Assembly: GCF_014695975.1 (NCBI RefSeq)
Contig: NZ_JACJPI010000052.1
Span: forward strand, 1-64,000
Direction of reading: 5' to 3'
DNA: 64,000 bases
Source of the DNA: Leptolyngbya sp. FACHB-321
Lineage (GTDB): Bacteria; Cyanobacteriota; Cyanobacteriia; Leptolyngbyales; Leptolyngbyaceae
The notes beneath the pieces are model-generated. The model searched no databases. It saw nothing but the letters and a program-made list of their open reading frames with translations, and was not told where the DNA came from. Positions 44,048-53,099 of this stretch are shown here, one piece after another. A program made the position numbers and the translations under genes. Position 1 is the stretch's first letter; every line of letters begins with the position of its first letter.

Positions 44048-46225
44048 ATGGTTTATACAGATAGCGTTCACCACCCATCGCTAGTAGAACTGGCACGGGC
44101 GGGAAATTTTCAGGCGATCGCGCATTGGCTCAACGCTGTGTTGCTGCCGCATGGTATTCGTGCCTATGTAGGTGGCATTCGTCCAGGCTGTTTGAGAGTG
44201 TTGATCGAATTACCGCTGCCGCCCTCACAGCGCGAGCTTGCTGAGTCGGGACGCACTGAACTGATCCACTTCATCTGTCATCGCATCTGGAAGCTGAATT
44301 CAGCTCAAATTGAGGGCATTCGCATTGCTGGCAAGTTGATGCATGAGCAAGCGCCAGTGTGGGAGCAAAGTGTACGGGTAGTTTCGCCAGCGCGTCGTGC
44401 CCGCAAACAACGATCGCAGCACCTTCGCACCCAGCTTCGTCAAACCGCGCAACAGCGATCGCAGCTTAAAACCATGCGGTCAATGCTGATTAGCGGACCA
44501 CCGATTTTTGCGTTCGTGTTTGGCTGTGTGCTGGGCTTTTCCAAAGCGCCCTCTGAGCAAACCAACGCGACCGCCTCTTCCTCGTTACCAAAAGCAAACC
44601 CCAGCCCTACATCTCTTCGTCCTAACACGGTACAGGCAGCGTTAGAAACGGTGTCTGTTGTCAAGCACGATCGCGTTCCCGACCCTAAAGACCCTACCGT
44701 TACACTGACGTTTGCGGGTGATGTAACGCTGTCGGACCATTTTGCCGATGCGATTGGAAAAGACTATGAGCGCACCTTTGCCAACATGGATGAGTACCGC
44801 AAGGCAGATCTAGGTATGGTGAACCTGGAAAACCCGTTGACGCGGGCTACGATTCCGCTGCCAGATAAGGAATTTAACTTCAAAGCTGATCCTGATGCAG
44901 TAAAGGTCTTGACTAGCGGCGGTGTTAGTCTGGTGAACCTGGCAAACAATCACGCGATGGATTATCAAGAACCTGGGCTAGTAGAGACGCTAGACACGCT
45001 GAAACAAGCAGGCATTGCCCACGTTGGCGCAGGACGAAACGTAAAAGAAGCCCGTCGCCCCGAAATCATCGACGTGAAAGGTCAGCGGGTTGCTTACTTT
45101 GGCTACTATGGCGCGGATTTTGAAAGTGCGAGTGAAACCAGGGCTGGCACCAACTATGCGGATGAGCAGCGCATTGCAGAAGATATAAAAGCCGTTCGTA
45201 GCCAGGTGGATTGGGTGATTGTGAACTACCACTGGGGTGAAGAACTAGCGACCCATCCCGCTGACTGGCAGATAAACCTGGCGCATTTTTCGATCGACCA
45301 AGGTGCAGATGTGGTCGTGGGGCATCATCCCCATGTGCTACAGGGTGCAGAAATTTACAAAGGTCGCCCGATCGCCTACTCAATGGGTAATTTTATCTTT
45401 GGCGGCAATCCTCGCAGCGATTATGATACCGCTGTTCTGAAGGTTGCTCTTAAAGACAAGCAAATGAAAGTCGAATTTGTGCCGGTGGAAGTGCGGGGCT
45501 ACCAGCCGAGAGTTGCTAGCGAACGCAGCGCCGAGATTCTGAACCAGATTGCCGATCGCTCCAGCGGTTTTCAGGAACCAATGCGATCGCCCATTGCGCT
45601 CGATGCCCGACCAGGCGTTGCTGGAGCGACTGCCGCTACAACAACTGAGTCACCGAATTTACCTGCTACTACGCCCTCTGACGCAACTGAACCAGCGACC
45701 GAATCAGCACCTGATATGTCGCTTCCAGTCGAATCAACTGCGCCAGCTTCAACTGACAGTGAGACGGATCGTCAGATGGAGCAGGCGGCTCCCTTGCCAG
45801 CAAAAAAACGTTCTGGCTTCGCCAATCCGACTGATTCGTTCATCACTTCGCCCGATCGCACTCCGTTTAACTCCAGCCAGCCAGAATCTAGTGATTCACC
45901 AGTGAACTCACCCTCGGATGCAATGGTGCCTGCGACTGAACCTGCACAGCCAGATGCCGCCACGCCTGCCACGTTAGACCACTCAGCGTTACCAGGACGG
46001 CTCTTAAGCGCACTGCCAGTTGCTCACCGTCAACCTGTTCGTCAGCCCGTTACAGCTAGCACTGCGGTTCCGGCATCCAGCGCTCGATCGCAAAACGAGA
46101 CAGCACAGCAGCCTTCTGCCCGTCGCCAAACCGCCAAAAAGCACCGTCAGGATTGGGTTGCTTCCGAACACGTTGGTGCCGAATTAATTCCAGATGTGTC
46201 ATTATTGGCAGCGATGGCATGGTGA
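44048..46225 (+). CDS. CapA-family protein with cyanobacterial N-terminal domain
   Basis: A 725-residue fusion. Residues 1-110 (LARAGNFQAIAHWLNAVLLP, GCLRVLIEL, IEGIRIAGK) resemble an uncharacterised module seen in many cyanobacterial proteins. A membrane helix follows (about 146-165), then a PGA_cap/CapA metallophosphatase-like domain (about 218-480: LTFAGDVTLSDHF, NLANNHAMDY, VNYHWGEEL, VVGHHPHVLQG, YSMGNFIFGG). The C-terminal 240 residues are Ser/Thr/Pro-rich and disordered. CapA proteins act in poly-gamma-glutamate synthesis or as metal-dependent phosphohydrolases; the substrate is unknown here. Confidence 0.82.
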   Translation: MVYTDSVHHPSLVELARAGNFQAIAHWLNAVLLPHGIRAYVGGIRPGCLRVLIELPLPPSQRELAESGRTELIHFICHRIWKLNSAQIEGIRIAGKLMHEQAPVWEQSVRVVSPARRARKQRSQHLRTQLRQTAQQRSQLKTMRSMLISGPPIFAFVFGCVLGFSKAPSEQTNATASSSLPKANPSPTSLRPNTVQAALETVSVVKHDRVPDPKDPTVTLTFAGDVTLSDHFADAIGKDYERTFANMDEYRKADLGMVNLENPLTRATIPLPDKEFNFKADPDAVKVLTSGGVSLVNLANNHAMDYQEPGLVETLDTLKQAGIAHVGAGRNVKEARRPEIIDVKGQRVAYFGYYGADFESASETRAGTNYADEQRIAEDIKAVRSQVDWVIVNYHWGEELATHPADWQINLAHFSIDQGADVVVGHHPHVLQGAEIYKGRPIAYSMGNFIFGGNPRSDYDTAVLKVALKDKQMKVEFVPVEVRGYQPRVASERSAEILNQIADRSSGFQEPMRSPIALDARPGVAGATAATTTESPNLPATTPSDATEPATESAPDMSLPVESTAPASTDSETDRQMEQAAPLPAKKRSGFANPTDSFITSPDRTPFNSSQPESSDSPVNSPSDAMVPATEPAQPDAATPATLDHSALPGRLLSALPVAHRQPVRQPVTASTAVPASSARSQNETAQQPSARRQTAKKHRQDWVASEHVGAELIPDVSLLAAMAW

Positions 46226-46234
46226 GGTCTTTGG

Positions 46235-47104
46235 ATGTTTGCGATCGCAGTTGAACAAGGTCAATACAAGACCTACACGCTCTCAGATCAGACGACGAAG
46301 ACCTCGTTAGAGGTGATTCCAGAGCGTGGGGGCATTGTGACTCGCTGGCGCGTACAAGGGCAGGAAATTTTCTATCTGGACGCAGCCCGACTTACAGACC
46401 CAACGCTGACGGTGCGGGGCGGTATTCCGATTCTGTTTCCCATCTGTGGCAATCTGCCTGACAACACGTACACTCACAATGGGCAGTCTTATACGCTCAA
46501 GCAGCATGGCTTTGCCCGTGAACTTCCCTGGGAGGTAGTGGATCAGGCGACGGACGATCGTGCCAGCATCACCCTCTCGCTCACCAGCAACGACCAAACT
46601 CGCGCCGTCTACCCATTCGACTTTCAGCTTCTTTTTACCTATACGCTGGAGGGCAACAAACTGATTGCTCATCAGCGTTACGTGAATCATTCGGATAGCC
46701 CCATGCCTTTCTCTGCTGGGTTTCATCCCTACTTTCAAGTTGTGGACAAGGCACAGTTAGAAGTTGATATCCCTGCCGATCGCCTGCTAGACCAACCGAC
46801 TAAGATCGAACATCCGTTTGATGGCACGTTTGACTTTGAGCGGGATGAAATCGACGTTGCCTTTACCAATCTGTCTCGCCACTCTGCTAGCGTCACCGAT
46901 CGCGCCCAAGGCTTCCGCCTAACATTAACTCAAAGCGATGAGTTTTCCATCATTGTGTTCTGGACAGTGAAGGGCAAGCCATTCTATTGCCTGGAACCCT
47001 GGACTGCTGGGCGGAATGCGCTGAATACAGGCGAGCGGCTGCTTTCCCTTGCACCAGGAGCCAGCCTGGAAACCGTTTTTAGCCTGACAGCAGATTTCCT
47101 TTAA
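46235..47104 (+). CDS. Aldose 1-epimerase family protein
   Basis: Galactose mutarotase-like (YeaD/COG0676-type) enzyme of 289 residues: GGIVTRWRVQGQEIFYLD, VRGGIPILFPICGNLPDN, LKQHGFARELPWEV and SAGFHPYFQV contain the conserved His residues and FARELPWEV motif. It probably interconverts alpha and beta anomers of a hexose or hexose-6-phosphate. It starts 9 nt after the CapA-like gene, so it is likely translated from the same transcript. Confidence 0.88.
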   Translation: MFAIAVEQGQYKTYTLSDQTTKTSLEVIPERGGIVTRWRVQGQEIFYLDAARLTDPTLTVRGGIPILFPICGNLPDNTYTHNGQSYTLKQHGFARELPWEVVDQATDDRASITLSLTSNDQTRAVYPFDFQLLFTYTLEGNKLIAHQRYVNHSDSPMPFSAGFHPYFQVVDKAQLEVDIPADRLLDQPTKIEHPFDGTFDFERDEIDVAFTNLSRHSASVTDRAQGFRLTLTQSDEFSIIVFWTVKGKPFYCLEPWTAGRNALNTGERLLSLAPGASLETVFSLTADFL

Positions 47105-47307
47105 CTTGAGCTGAATAAGGCTGAAGCAGAAACCGAACAGACAATTTTTAGTCCTTAGCCTTTATCCTTCCCCTCCTTGAGTCTGAGTGCAAGTCATCTC
47201 TTCGGGATGAGACAAACGCTAAGCGCATCAGACAAAATAGTAGCGTAGATAACAAATTTATTCCGTACTTGTAGCGTTTTAGACCTGCAAGTGGGAAGGA
47301 GGGAAAA

Positions 47308-47961
47308 ATGGCTTTAGGACATCACAAACGTGCAGTGGGTACCTTTTCTAGCTATCAGGATGCAGAAACCTCCGTACGTGAATTGAGAGATAGCGGTTTT
47401 CCAATGGATCGAGTTTCAGTTGTGGGTCGTGATACCGATCGTGCGGCTGATATTGCTGGTGCAGGCACCCATGCTGGTGACAAGGGCAAGCAAGTGGCTC
47501 ATGACACTCAAGCAGACGAAGGTGCAAAGAAAGGTGCCACAGCAGGGGGTGCTTTGGGTGGTTTAACAGGTTTACTGGTTGGTCTAGGCGCACTCGCTAT
47601 TCCTGGCATTGGTCCAGTGATGTTAGGCGGAGCGCTGGCAACTGCATTGGCAACCACCCTTACTGGGGGCGCAATTGGTGCAGCAGCAGGTGGTCTCGTT
47701 GGTGCTTTAGTTGGGCTGGGTATTCCTGAAGACCGTGCCAAGGTGTACAACGATCGCGTTTCTAGAGGCGATTACTTGGTGATCGTGGATGGTTCTGAAG
47801 ACGAGATTCGCCGAGCAGAAGCAATCTTAAGCCATCGCGGTATTCAGGAATGGGGTGTTTATAACGCAACAGCTCACGAAAACGCCGATCGTACAACCTA
47901 TCCTTCTGGCGCTGGCTATACAGCAAGCGAAACGACAACAAGACGCGATCCTTTGCTGTAG
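47308..47961 (+). CDS. General stress protein with glycine zipper
   Basis: A 217-residue protein. The N-terminal domain (VGTFSSYQDAETSVRELRDS, SGFPMDRVSVVGRD) is the YflT-like general stress protein fold. A long Gly/Ala-rich hydrophobic region (about 75-140) could insert into membranes. The C-terminal part (VYNDRVSRGDYLVIVDGSED) repeats the alpha-beta half-domain. GGAGG precedes ATG 47308. The neighbouring BON lipoprotein suggests a stress or envelope maintenance locus. Confidence 0.8.
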   Translation: MALGHHKRAVGTFSSYQDAETSVRELRDSGFPMDRVSVVGRDTDRAADIAGAGTHAGDKGKQVAHDTQADEGAKKGATAGGALGGLTGLLVGLGALAIPGIGPVMLGGALATALATTLTGGAIGAAAGGLVGALVGLGIPEDRAKVYNDRVSRGDYLVIVDGSEDEIRRAEAILSHRGIQEWGVYNATAHENADRTTYPSGAGYTASETTTRRDPLL

Positions 47962-48056
47962 TTATTGCTAGTGCTTTAAGTACTTTGTGGGGACGGGCAG
48001 AAGCTCGTCTCTGCAAACCTTTTTAGTCAATATATTTCAATCAAAGGATTAAAAAA

Positions 48057-48518
48057 ATGAAAAAGATTATGCCCTTGCTGTTGGGCGGCTTTTTGCTAGT
48101 CAGTACAGTCGCTTGCAACAATGCTAAGACTACGTCAGATGCCCCCAATGCTACTGACAAGAGTGGTCAGGTGCCAGATGCTCAAGAAGCGCAGACTGCT
48201 AAGAATGACGCAACTAATGACGTTCGTAAAAAGCAGATCGAATCTGACATTCGGGCACGTGAGCAGCGCAATGATGCTGGCGGCAATCAGGACAAGCGAA
48301 GCGATGGTGATTTGCAAAGTGAAGTGCGTGGCAAGCTAGAGGCAAATATCCCCAACAGCAAGCTGACTGTAGATTCTAAGGAAGGGGTTGTAACGGTAGC
48401 AGGGTCTGTACCGACTCAAGCACAGCTTGCCAAAATTGAACCGTTGGCAAAGGAAATTAAGGGTGTTAAGAGTGTTGCAGTGAAAGCAAAAGTGGCAGCA
48501 CCAGCTAAAACAAACTAG
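48057..48518 (+). CDS. BON-domain lipoprotein
   Basis: A 153-residue lipoprotein with signal and lipobox (FLLVSTVAC, Cys20), a charged linker (about 25-85) and a C-terminal BON domain (SEVRGKLEANIPNSKLTVDS, VVTVAGSVPTQAQLAKIEPL, AKEIKGVKSVAVKAKV). BON domains bind phospholipids or peptidoglycan-associated surfaces. AAGGA precedes ATG 48057. It follows the general stress gene by 95 nt. A hairpin terminator follows. Confidence 0.88.
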   Translation: MKKIMPLLLGGFLLVSTVACNNAKTTSDAPNATDKSGQVPDAQEAQTAKNDATNDVRKKQIESDIRAREQRNDAGGNQDKRSDGDLQSEVRGKLEANIPNSKLTVDSKEGVVTVAGSVPTQAQLAKIEPLAKEIKGVKSVAVKAKVAAPAKTN

Positions 48519-48539
48519 CTGGAACGCTTCAGTAATTGT

Positions 48540-48574
48540 GAAAAGGGAATGTCTACTGACATTCCCTTTTTTGC
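48540..48574 (+). terminator. Rho-independent terminator after BON gene
   Basis: AAAAGGGAATGT pairs with ACATTCCCTTTT around a short CTACTG loop, ending in a T tract, just after the lipoprotein stop codon. Confidence 0.85.
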
Positions 48575-48827
48575 TAGTTTTCTTAGGTTTAAAGTATCTG
48601 TATAAACCCACTTTTTGAACAAAGTGCCAGCCATAGCAGTTGAAGAGAGTTAGGACAGATTAGGGTTCCCAGTTCTGTTTCTGGTAAGGCTTCTACTTAA
48701 TCCTTTAGCCTTTTGCTATTTTCTACTGTCCGCAAGTGGGGAGAGTGGGACGTAAAGTCTGACCTTGGCATAGGGCAGCAATGCTAGAGGCTACTGCCCT
48801 TACAGATTGTGAACGGGTACAGGTTAA
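48575..48827. other. Intergenic region after the BON gene terminator
   Basis: No gene is seen between the terminator and the HAD phosphatase gene on the opposite strand. A CTTTAGCC-type repeat unit lies near 48700-48715. Confidence 0.45.
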
Positions 48828-49556
48828 TTAATTCTCGTTCCTTAGACCTGTGGCGGTAGCGTCTAGCAGTTCCCATAGAGCAGGCGCGGTGAAATCGGGA
48901 ATAACTAGCGTGGCTCCTAGGGCATAGAGCGTTTGGGGGTCGTAGCTTGTAGCAATGCCAATGGTGAGAATGCCTGCACCAACTGCCGATCGTATCCCCG
49001 ATGGTGAATCTTCAAAGGCTAGAGCCTGTTTGGGCGCGAGGTCAAATTGTTGAAGCGCATAAGTATAGGGAGCTGGATCGGGCTTACCAATGCCAAGCAT
49101 GTCAGCGATTACAACCTGATCAAAGGCTTCTTCTAGATGTAGCGATCGCAGGACATGGTGAACATTTTCGGATGGTGCATTGGTGACAACGCCTTGTCTT
49201 AGCCCTTGTTCTATTGCCCACTGCATCAACTTCATTAAGCCTGGTAACGGCGTTAGTTGAGGTGCTTGCTCACGAAACTGAGCTTCCTTTTGCTCAATAA
49301 ACTGTTGCTGTTGCAATGGCGACAGGTGGGGCAGCAAATCCTGCACGATCGCCGGTTTTAAACGTCCACTGATTTTGGCTTGGTAAAAGGCTTCGTCAAT
49401 GTCCAGCCCACACTCTCGCAACATAGCTTGCCAAACCTGGAAATGCAGCGGGTCAGTGTTCACTAGCGTGCCGTCTAGATCGTACAGAATGCCTAAAAGT
49501 TGAGTTTCTGCAATAGTAGCGAGAGCTTGTTCTAAGTTAGGTTGGGTGGTTGCCAC
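48828..49556 (-). CDS. HAD-family phosphatase (beta-phosphoglucomutase-like)
   Basis: HAD subfamily IA hydrolase of 242 residues: motif I YDLDGTLVNTDP (about 25-36; nucleophile Asp), helical cap, motif II VTNAPSENVHH and motif III/IV FEDSPSGIRSAVGAGI are intact. It could be a phosphoglucomutase-like or sugar-phosphate phosphatase; the aldose epimerase nearby (46.2 kb) gives weak support for sugar metabolism. Substrate unknown. Confidence 0.85.
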   Translation of the reverse strand: MATTQPNLEQALATIAETQLLGILYDLDGTLVNTDPLHFQVWQAMLRECGLDIDEAFYQAKISGRLKPAIVQDLLPHLSPLQQQQFIEQKEAQFREQAPQLTPLPGLMKLMQWAIEQGLRQGVVTNAPSENVHHVLRSLHLEEAFDQVVIADMLGIGKPDPAPYTYALQQFDLAPKQALAFEDSPSGIRSAVGAGILTIGIATSYDPQTLYALGATLVIPDFTAPALWELLDATATGLRNEN

Positions 49557-49695
49557 AGCGATGCTTAAGATTTCTTCACCTTAAAGTAACACCTCTGAGC
49601 GAGAGGAGACGACTGGCACGTAATTAGAGGTGCCTTTTGATAGATGCATTATCTTTGAGGGAACGCTCGTTTTATTCTGAGTGTATTAAGGAGCT

Positions 49696-50091
49696 ATGCT
49701 GATGAAAGGTTTGCTAGCTGGAGTGCTATTGACTGCGATCGCGATCGGTTCCTCTGGGACTGCTGCTTACGCACAAGCGAGTGCGGCAGATCTAACCACT
49801 ACACCTATGACGTCTCAAAGTGCGCCTCTGGTGACTCAGCCAGCGTCAATCAACCAGATGCCAAGTGGCGCTGGTCGTCCTGTCACATCCTATACGTCTG
49901 ACCAATTGAACGGTGTTTTAGGTATTCTTCAGGCAAATCCCAAACCTACAACGCCGTCAGCGACCAATTCGCTCGACTCCCTCATCCAACGCTTTTCCAC
50001 CTCTCAGCGAAAGCCAACTACGATTGACCCGATCGATTTCTTCAAGCCGCCTGCTTTAGAGGGTGGAGTCAAGATTCCGATTCAACGGTAA
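49696..50091 (+). CDS. Secreted hypothetical protein
   Basis: A 131-residue protein with a signal peptide (KGLLAGVLLTAIAIGSSGTA; cleavage after AYA). The mature part is Thr/Ser/Pro/Gln-rich and of low complexity, ending FFKPPALEGGVKIPIQR. No domain is recognised. Start is ATG 49696 or the second ATG two codons later. Its tail region is followed by GGCTAAAGG-type repeats. Confidence 0.65.
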   Translation: MLMKGLLAGVLLTAIAIGSSGTAAYAQASAADLTTTPMTSQSAPLVTQPASINQMPSGAGRPVTSYTSDQLNGVLGILQANPKPTTPSATNSLDSLIQRFSTSQRKPTTIDPIDFFKPPALEGGVKIPIQR

Positions 50092-50180
50092 AAGTAGCAA
50101 GAGAGTGGAAGGCTAAAGGCTGAAGGCTACAACCTAAAACAAAGGCTAAAGGCTAAAACCTAAAACGGGGAGCAAAAAAC

Positions 50181-51206
50181 TTAAAGCTCCTCCCTGCCAT
50201 CAAGTACATGGGCATAAGACTTGAGTAAGTAGTCTGGGCGGCGAGCTGTGATAACGTATCCGGCAAGAACCAGCAGTGCAGAGGCGATGACGATCGGCAG
50301 TGCAAAGGGCAGGTAAAAAACATGGCGACGATCGTGCCGCGCCATTTTTTGGAGGCGATCGCGAAAGACCTCTAGCTTGCCCTTGAAGCCAGCAGTGGGA
50401 TCGCGATCGTCGCTGAGGTTCTGCATGGCATTCGGTTGCTGCATTGTGCTAGTCGGTTTGGCTAGCAATTGCTGCTGCCAATAATAGTCGTGCCCAATCA
50501 GCAGAAACCGCCAAAAAAAATGTGAGCGATCGCTCGGTGGTGCGTGGGCTGCTCTTGCTTGAGGCTGTCGCCAAAGCGTGTAGCCCTGTTGCTGTAGATG
50601 ACGAGCATGGATGACGCAATTACCACGATATAACGGTAACGCGACTGGAATGGGCTGCTTCAGCAGAAATTCGCGCCGGAACGCCACGTTGTTGAGAAAG
50701 TATTGTGTTGTTGGAGCCAGAGAGTGGCTACCAGAGTACTGCGGAAAAATGTAAGCGATTGCCATTGCAGTGCCGTAGAGCCCAACGCCACGAGTGCTTG
50801 TTTCACCAGCGACGATCTGGATATCATTCCTGACTACAAAGGGCATCAGAAGGTGCTGTAGCCATTGTGGCTCGTAGGTACAATCAGAGTCGCAGTAGAC
50901 AACTACTTCCCCCGTAACCAGTGCGGCTCCCAGCATTTTTGCCTTGTAGTAGCCTGTGGAAGAGGGTGCTTGCTGTATTTTTAGCCAGGGATAGCGATCG
51001 CACAGTTGCTTTAATAATTGGGCTGGCGTATTGCCAGTATCAATAATCAAAACTTCGTTAGCAACTGTGAGCGGTAGATTTTGTTGCGCCAATGAGGCCA
51101 AAGACTGCGATAAACCGTCTAGATGAGCATTGGCTAGATTTTCTGTCTCCAGCACCAAAGAAAAGCTTGGAAACTGCTCCATTGGCGGCATCTTTGCCGA
51201 TTGCAT
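50181..51206 (-). CDS. Family 2 glycosyltransferase
   Basis: A 341-residue GT-A fold enzyme: SFSLVLETENLANAHLDGLS with EVLIIDTGN, the DxD region VVVYCDSDCTYEP (about 103-115) and later the VIHARHLQQQG segment. The C-terminal region is predicted to be membrane-anchored (LPIVIASALLVLAGYVITAR, about 305-325). It uses a nucleotide sugar on an unknown acceptor. AGGAG precedes ATG 51206. It is divergent from the ABC exporter gene. Confidence 0.85.
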   Translation of the reverse strand: MQSAKMPPMEQFPSFSLVLETENLANAHLDGLSQSLASLAQQNLPLTVANEVLIIDTGNTPAQLLKQLCDRYPWLKIQQAPSSTGYYKAKMLGAALVTGEVVVYCDSDCTYEPQWLQHLLMPFVVRNDIQIVAGETSTRGVGLYGTAMAIAYIFPQYSGSHSLAPTTQYFLNNVAFRREFLLKQPIPVALPLYRGNCVIHARHLQQQGYTLWRQPQARAAHAPPSDRSHFFWRFLLIGHDYYWQQQLLAKPTSTMQQPNAMQNLSDDRDPTAGFKGKLEVFRDRLQKMARHDRRHVFYLPFALPIVIASALLVLAGYVITARRPDYLLKSYAHVLDGREEL

Positions 51207-51425
51207 TAGTACTCCTGTTCAAGGGATAGGGGCTGCGATGAAGAGATTAATTAAACGTTGCTAATCAAAAGAATGTCTTGAGCGGTTACTGGGCATCGGT
51301 CGTGACTTAATTTTGCCCATCTTTCTTTATGTAATTCTAAGTTGACAGGATAATATGACTAAGCGTTTTTTAAAAAGTTCATTCCTTCCAGGCGGCTTGT
51401 TCAGGATGGAGTTTGATAGCACCGC

Positions 51426-53039
51426 ATGAGTCTGGTTGTTTTTCTTTTACGGTCGTCCTGGCGGATGGTGGCGATCGCCGTCCTGACAGGTTTTCTTAGC
51501 GGTGGCAGCACGGCAAGCTTGATCGCGCTGATTAGCCGATCGCTAACTCAGGAAAATGCGCGATCGCTCGCTGCATTCGCTTGGATCTTTGGCGGTCTGG
51601 CGCTAGTGGCGTTGGTCACCAGCGTGATTTCGCAGATGATGCTGATCCAGCTTGCACAGCAGGCAGTGTTTCAACTGCGTCTTAGCCTTAGTCGTCAGAT
51701 CCTTGCCTCTGAGCTAGCTCATCTCGAAAAGCTGGGTGCCCCGCGTCTGTTGGCTACCCTGACAGATGATGTGCAGGCTGTCACGGATGCAGTACGCTTG
51801 GTGCCGTTCCTCTGCATCGATCTGGCAACGGTGGCAGGTTGCCTGGTCTACATTACCTGGCTCTCCTGGCAGGTATTTTTTCTCGTTGTGGGCGTGACGA
51901 TCGCAGCACTGAGTAGTTGTGGCTGGCTGCTGCGGCAGGGTCGGCAACTGCTGGCACGCGCCCGCGAAGAGCAGGATCATCTCTTTCAGCACTTTCGCAC
52001 TGTGACGGAAGGCACGAAGGAACTGAAGCTGCACTACTGGCGGCGGCAAGCATTCTTGCAAGAAGATTTGCAACCAACGGCAGCGGCGTTTCGGCATTAC
52101 AGCGTGCGTGGGCTGATGATGTTTGCAATTACGGCTAGCTGGGGCAAGCTAATCTTTTTCTTTGCGGTCGGGTTTGTACTGTTTGCCCTACCAAAGATAA
52201 TGACGCTGAATCCCCAAACAATTTCGGGGTACGTACTGACGTTTACCTACCTGATGTTGCCGATGGATCGCCTGGTGAGCCAACTGCCAACGATTAGCCG
52301 TGCTGGGATTGCGCTCGGTAAAATTGAGGCGTTAGGCTTGTCGCTAGCGACCCGATCGGAAGTGCTAGCAGTGCCCGCCCCGCCCAACCAAAACTGGCAA
52401 ACGTTGACGCTCAAAGGTGTTGCCTACACCTATCAGACCGATCAAGATGATGCCTGCTTTGTGTTGGGACCGATCGACTTGACCTTACAGCGTGGTGAAA
52501 TCATCTTCATTGTGGGTGGCAATGGTAGCGGTAAATCGACGCTAGCAAAGCTGATCACCGGACTGTATCAACCCGAGAGCGGTGAGATTTATCTGGATGG
52601 ACAGGTGATTGATGCTGAGCGCCAGGAGTGGTATCGTCAGCACTTTGCGGTTGTGTTTGCCGATTTCTACCTGTTCGATCGCCTGCTGGGGTTAGATCAG
52701 GAGGATCTGGATGCACAGGCGCAACTCTATTTGCAACGCTTACGTCTCGATCGTAAAGTGAAAGTGTTAAACGGGAAGCTTTCGACCACGGCCCTGTCTC
52801 AGGGGCAGCGCAAGCGGCTTACCTTACTGACTGCCTATCTGGAGAATCGCCCGATTTATGTCTTTGATGAATGGGCGGCAGACCAAGATCCAAGCTTTAA
52901 GGATCTGTTTTATACAGAATTTTTGCCCCAATTACAGAAGCAAGGCAAGACTGTGCTTGTGATTAGCCATGATGACCAATACTTTCACTTGTGCGATCGT
53001 GCCCTCAAACTGAACTATGGACAGATAGAATCGCACTAG
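51426..53039 (+). CDS. SyrD/PvdE-type (cyclic peptide exporter) ABC transporter
   Basis: A 537-residue fused exporter: six-helix membrane domain (about 10-290) with the EGTKELKLHYWRRQAFLQED segment that marks the PvdE/SyrD subfamily. An ATPase domain follows with Walker A GGNGSGKST (about residue 365), LSQGQRKRLTLLTAYL signature, Walker B FDEWAADQDP and VISHDDQYF. Members export cyclic lipopeptides, siderophores or glycolipids; no peptide synthetase is nearby. The downstream GT21-like gene starts 60 nt after it. Confidence 0.88.
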   Translation: MSLVVFLLRSSWRMVAIAVLTGFLSGGSTASLIALISRSLTQENARSLAAFAWIFGGLALVALVTSVISQMMLIQLAQQAVFQLRLSLSRQILASELAHLEKLGAPRLLATLTDDVQAVTDAVRLVPFLCIDLATVAGCLVYITWLSWQVFFLVVGVTIAALSSCGWLLRQGRQLLARAREEQDHLFQHFRTVTEGTKELKLHYWRRQAFLQEDLQPTAAAFRHYSVRGLMMFAITASWGKLIFFFAVGFVLFALPKIMTLNPQTISGYVLTFTYLMLPMDRLVSQLPTISRAGIALGKIEALGLSLATRSEVLAVPAPPNQNWQTLTLKGVAYTYQTDQDDACFVLGPIDLTLQRGEIIFIVGGNGSGKSTLAKLITGLYQPESGEIYLDGQVIDAERQEWYRQHFAVVFADFYLFDRLLGLDQEDLDAQAQLYLQRLRLDRKVKVLNGKLSTTALSQGQRKRLTLLTAYLENRPIYVFDEWAADQDPSFKDLFYTEFLPQLQKQGKTVLVISHDDQYFHLCDRALKLNYGQIESH

Positions 53040-53099
53040 CACCACGAGCCACACTCATCACCATTACGGTCAGTCGATCGTGTCTAACCTACAGCACCC

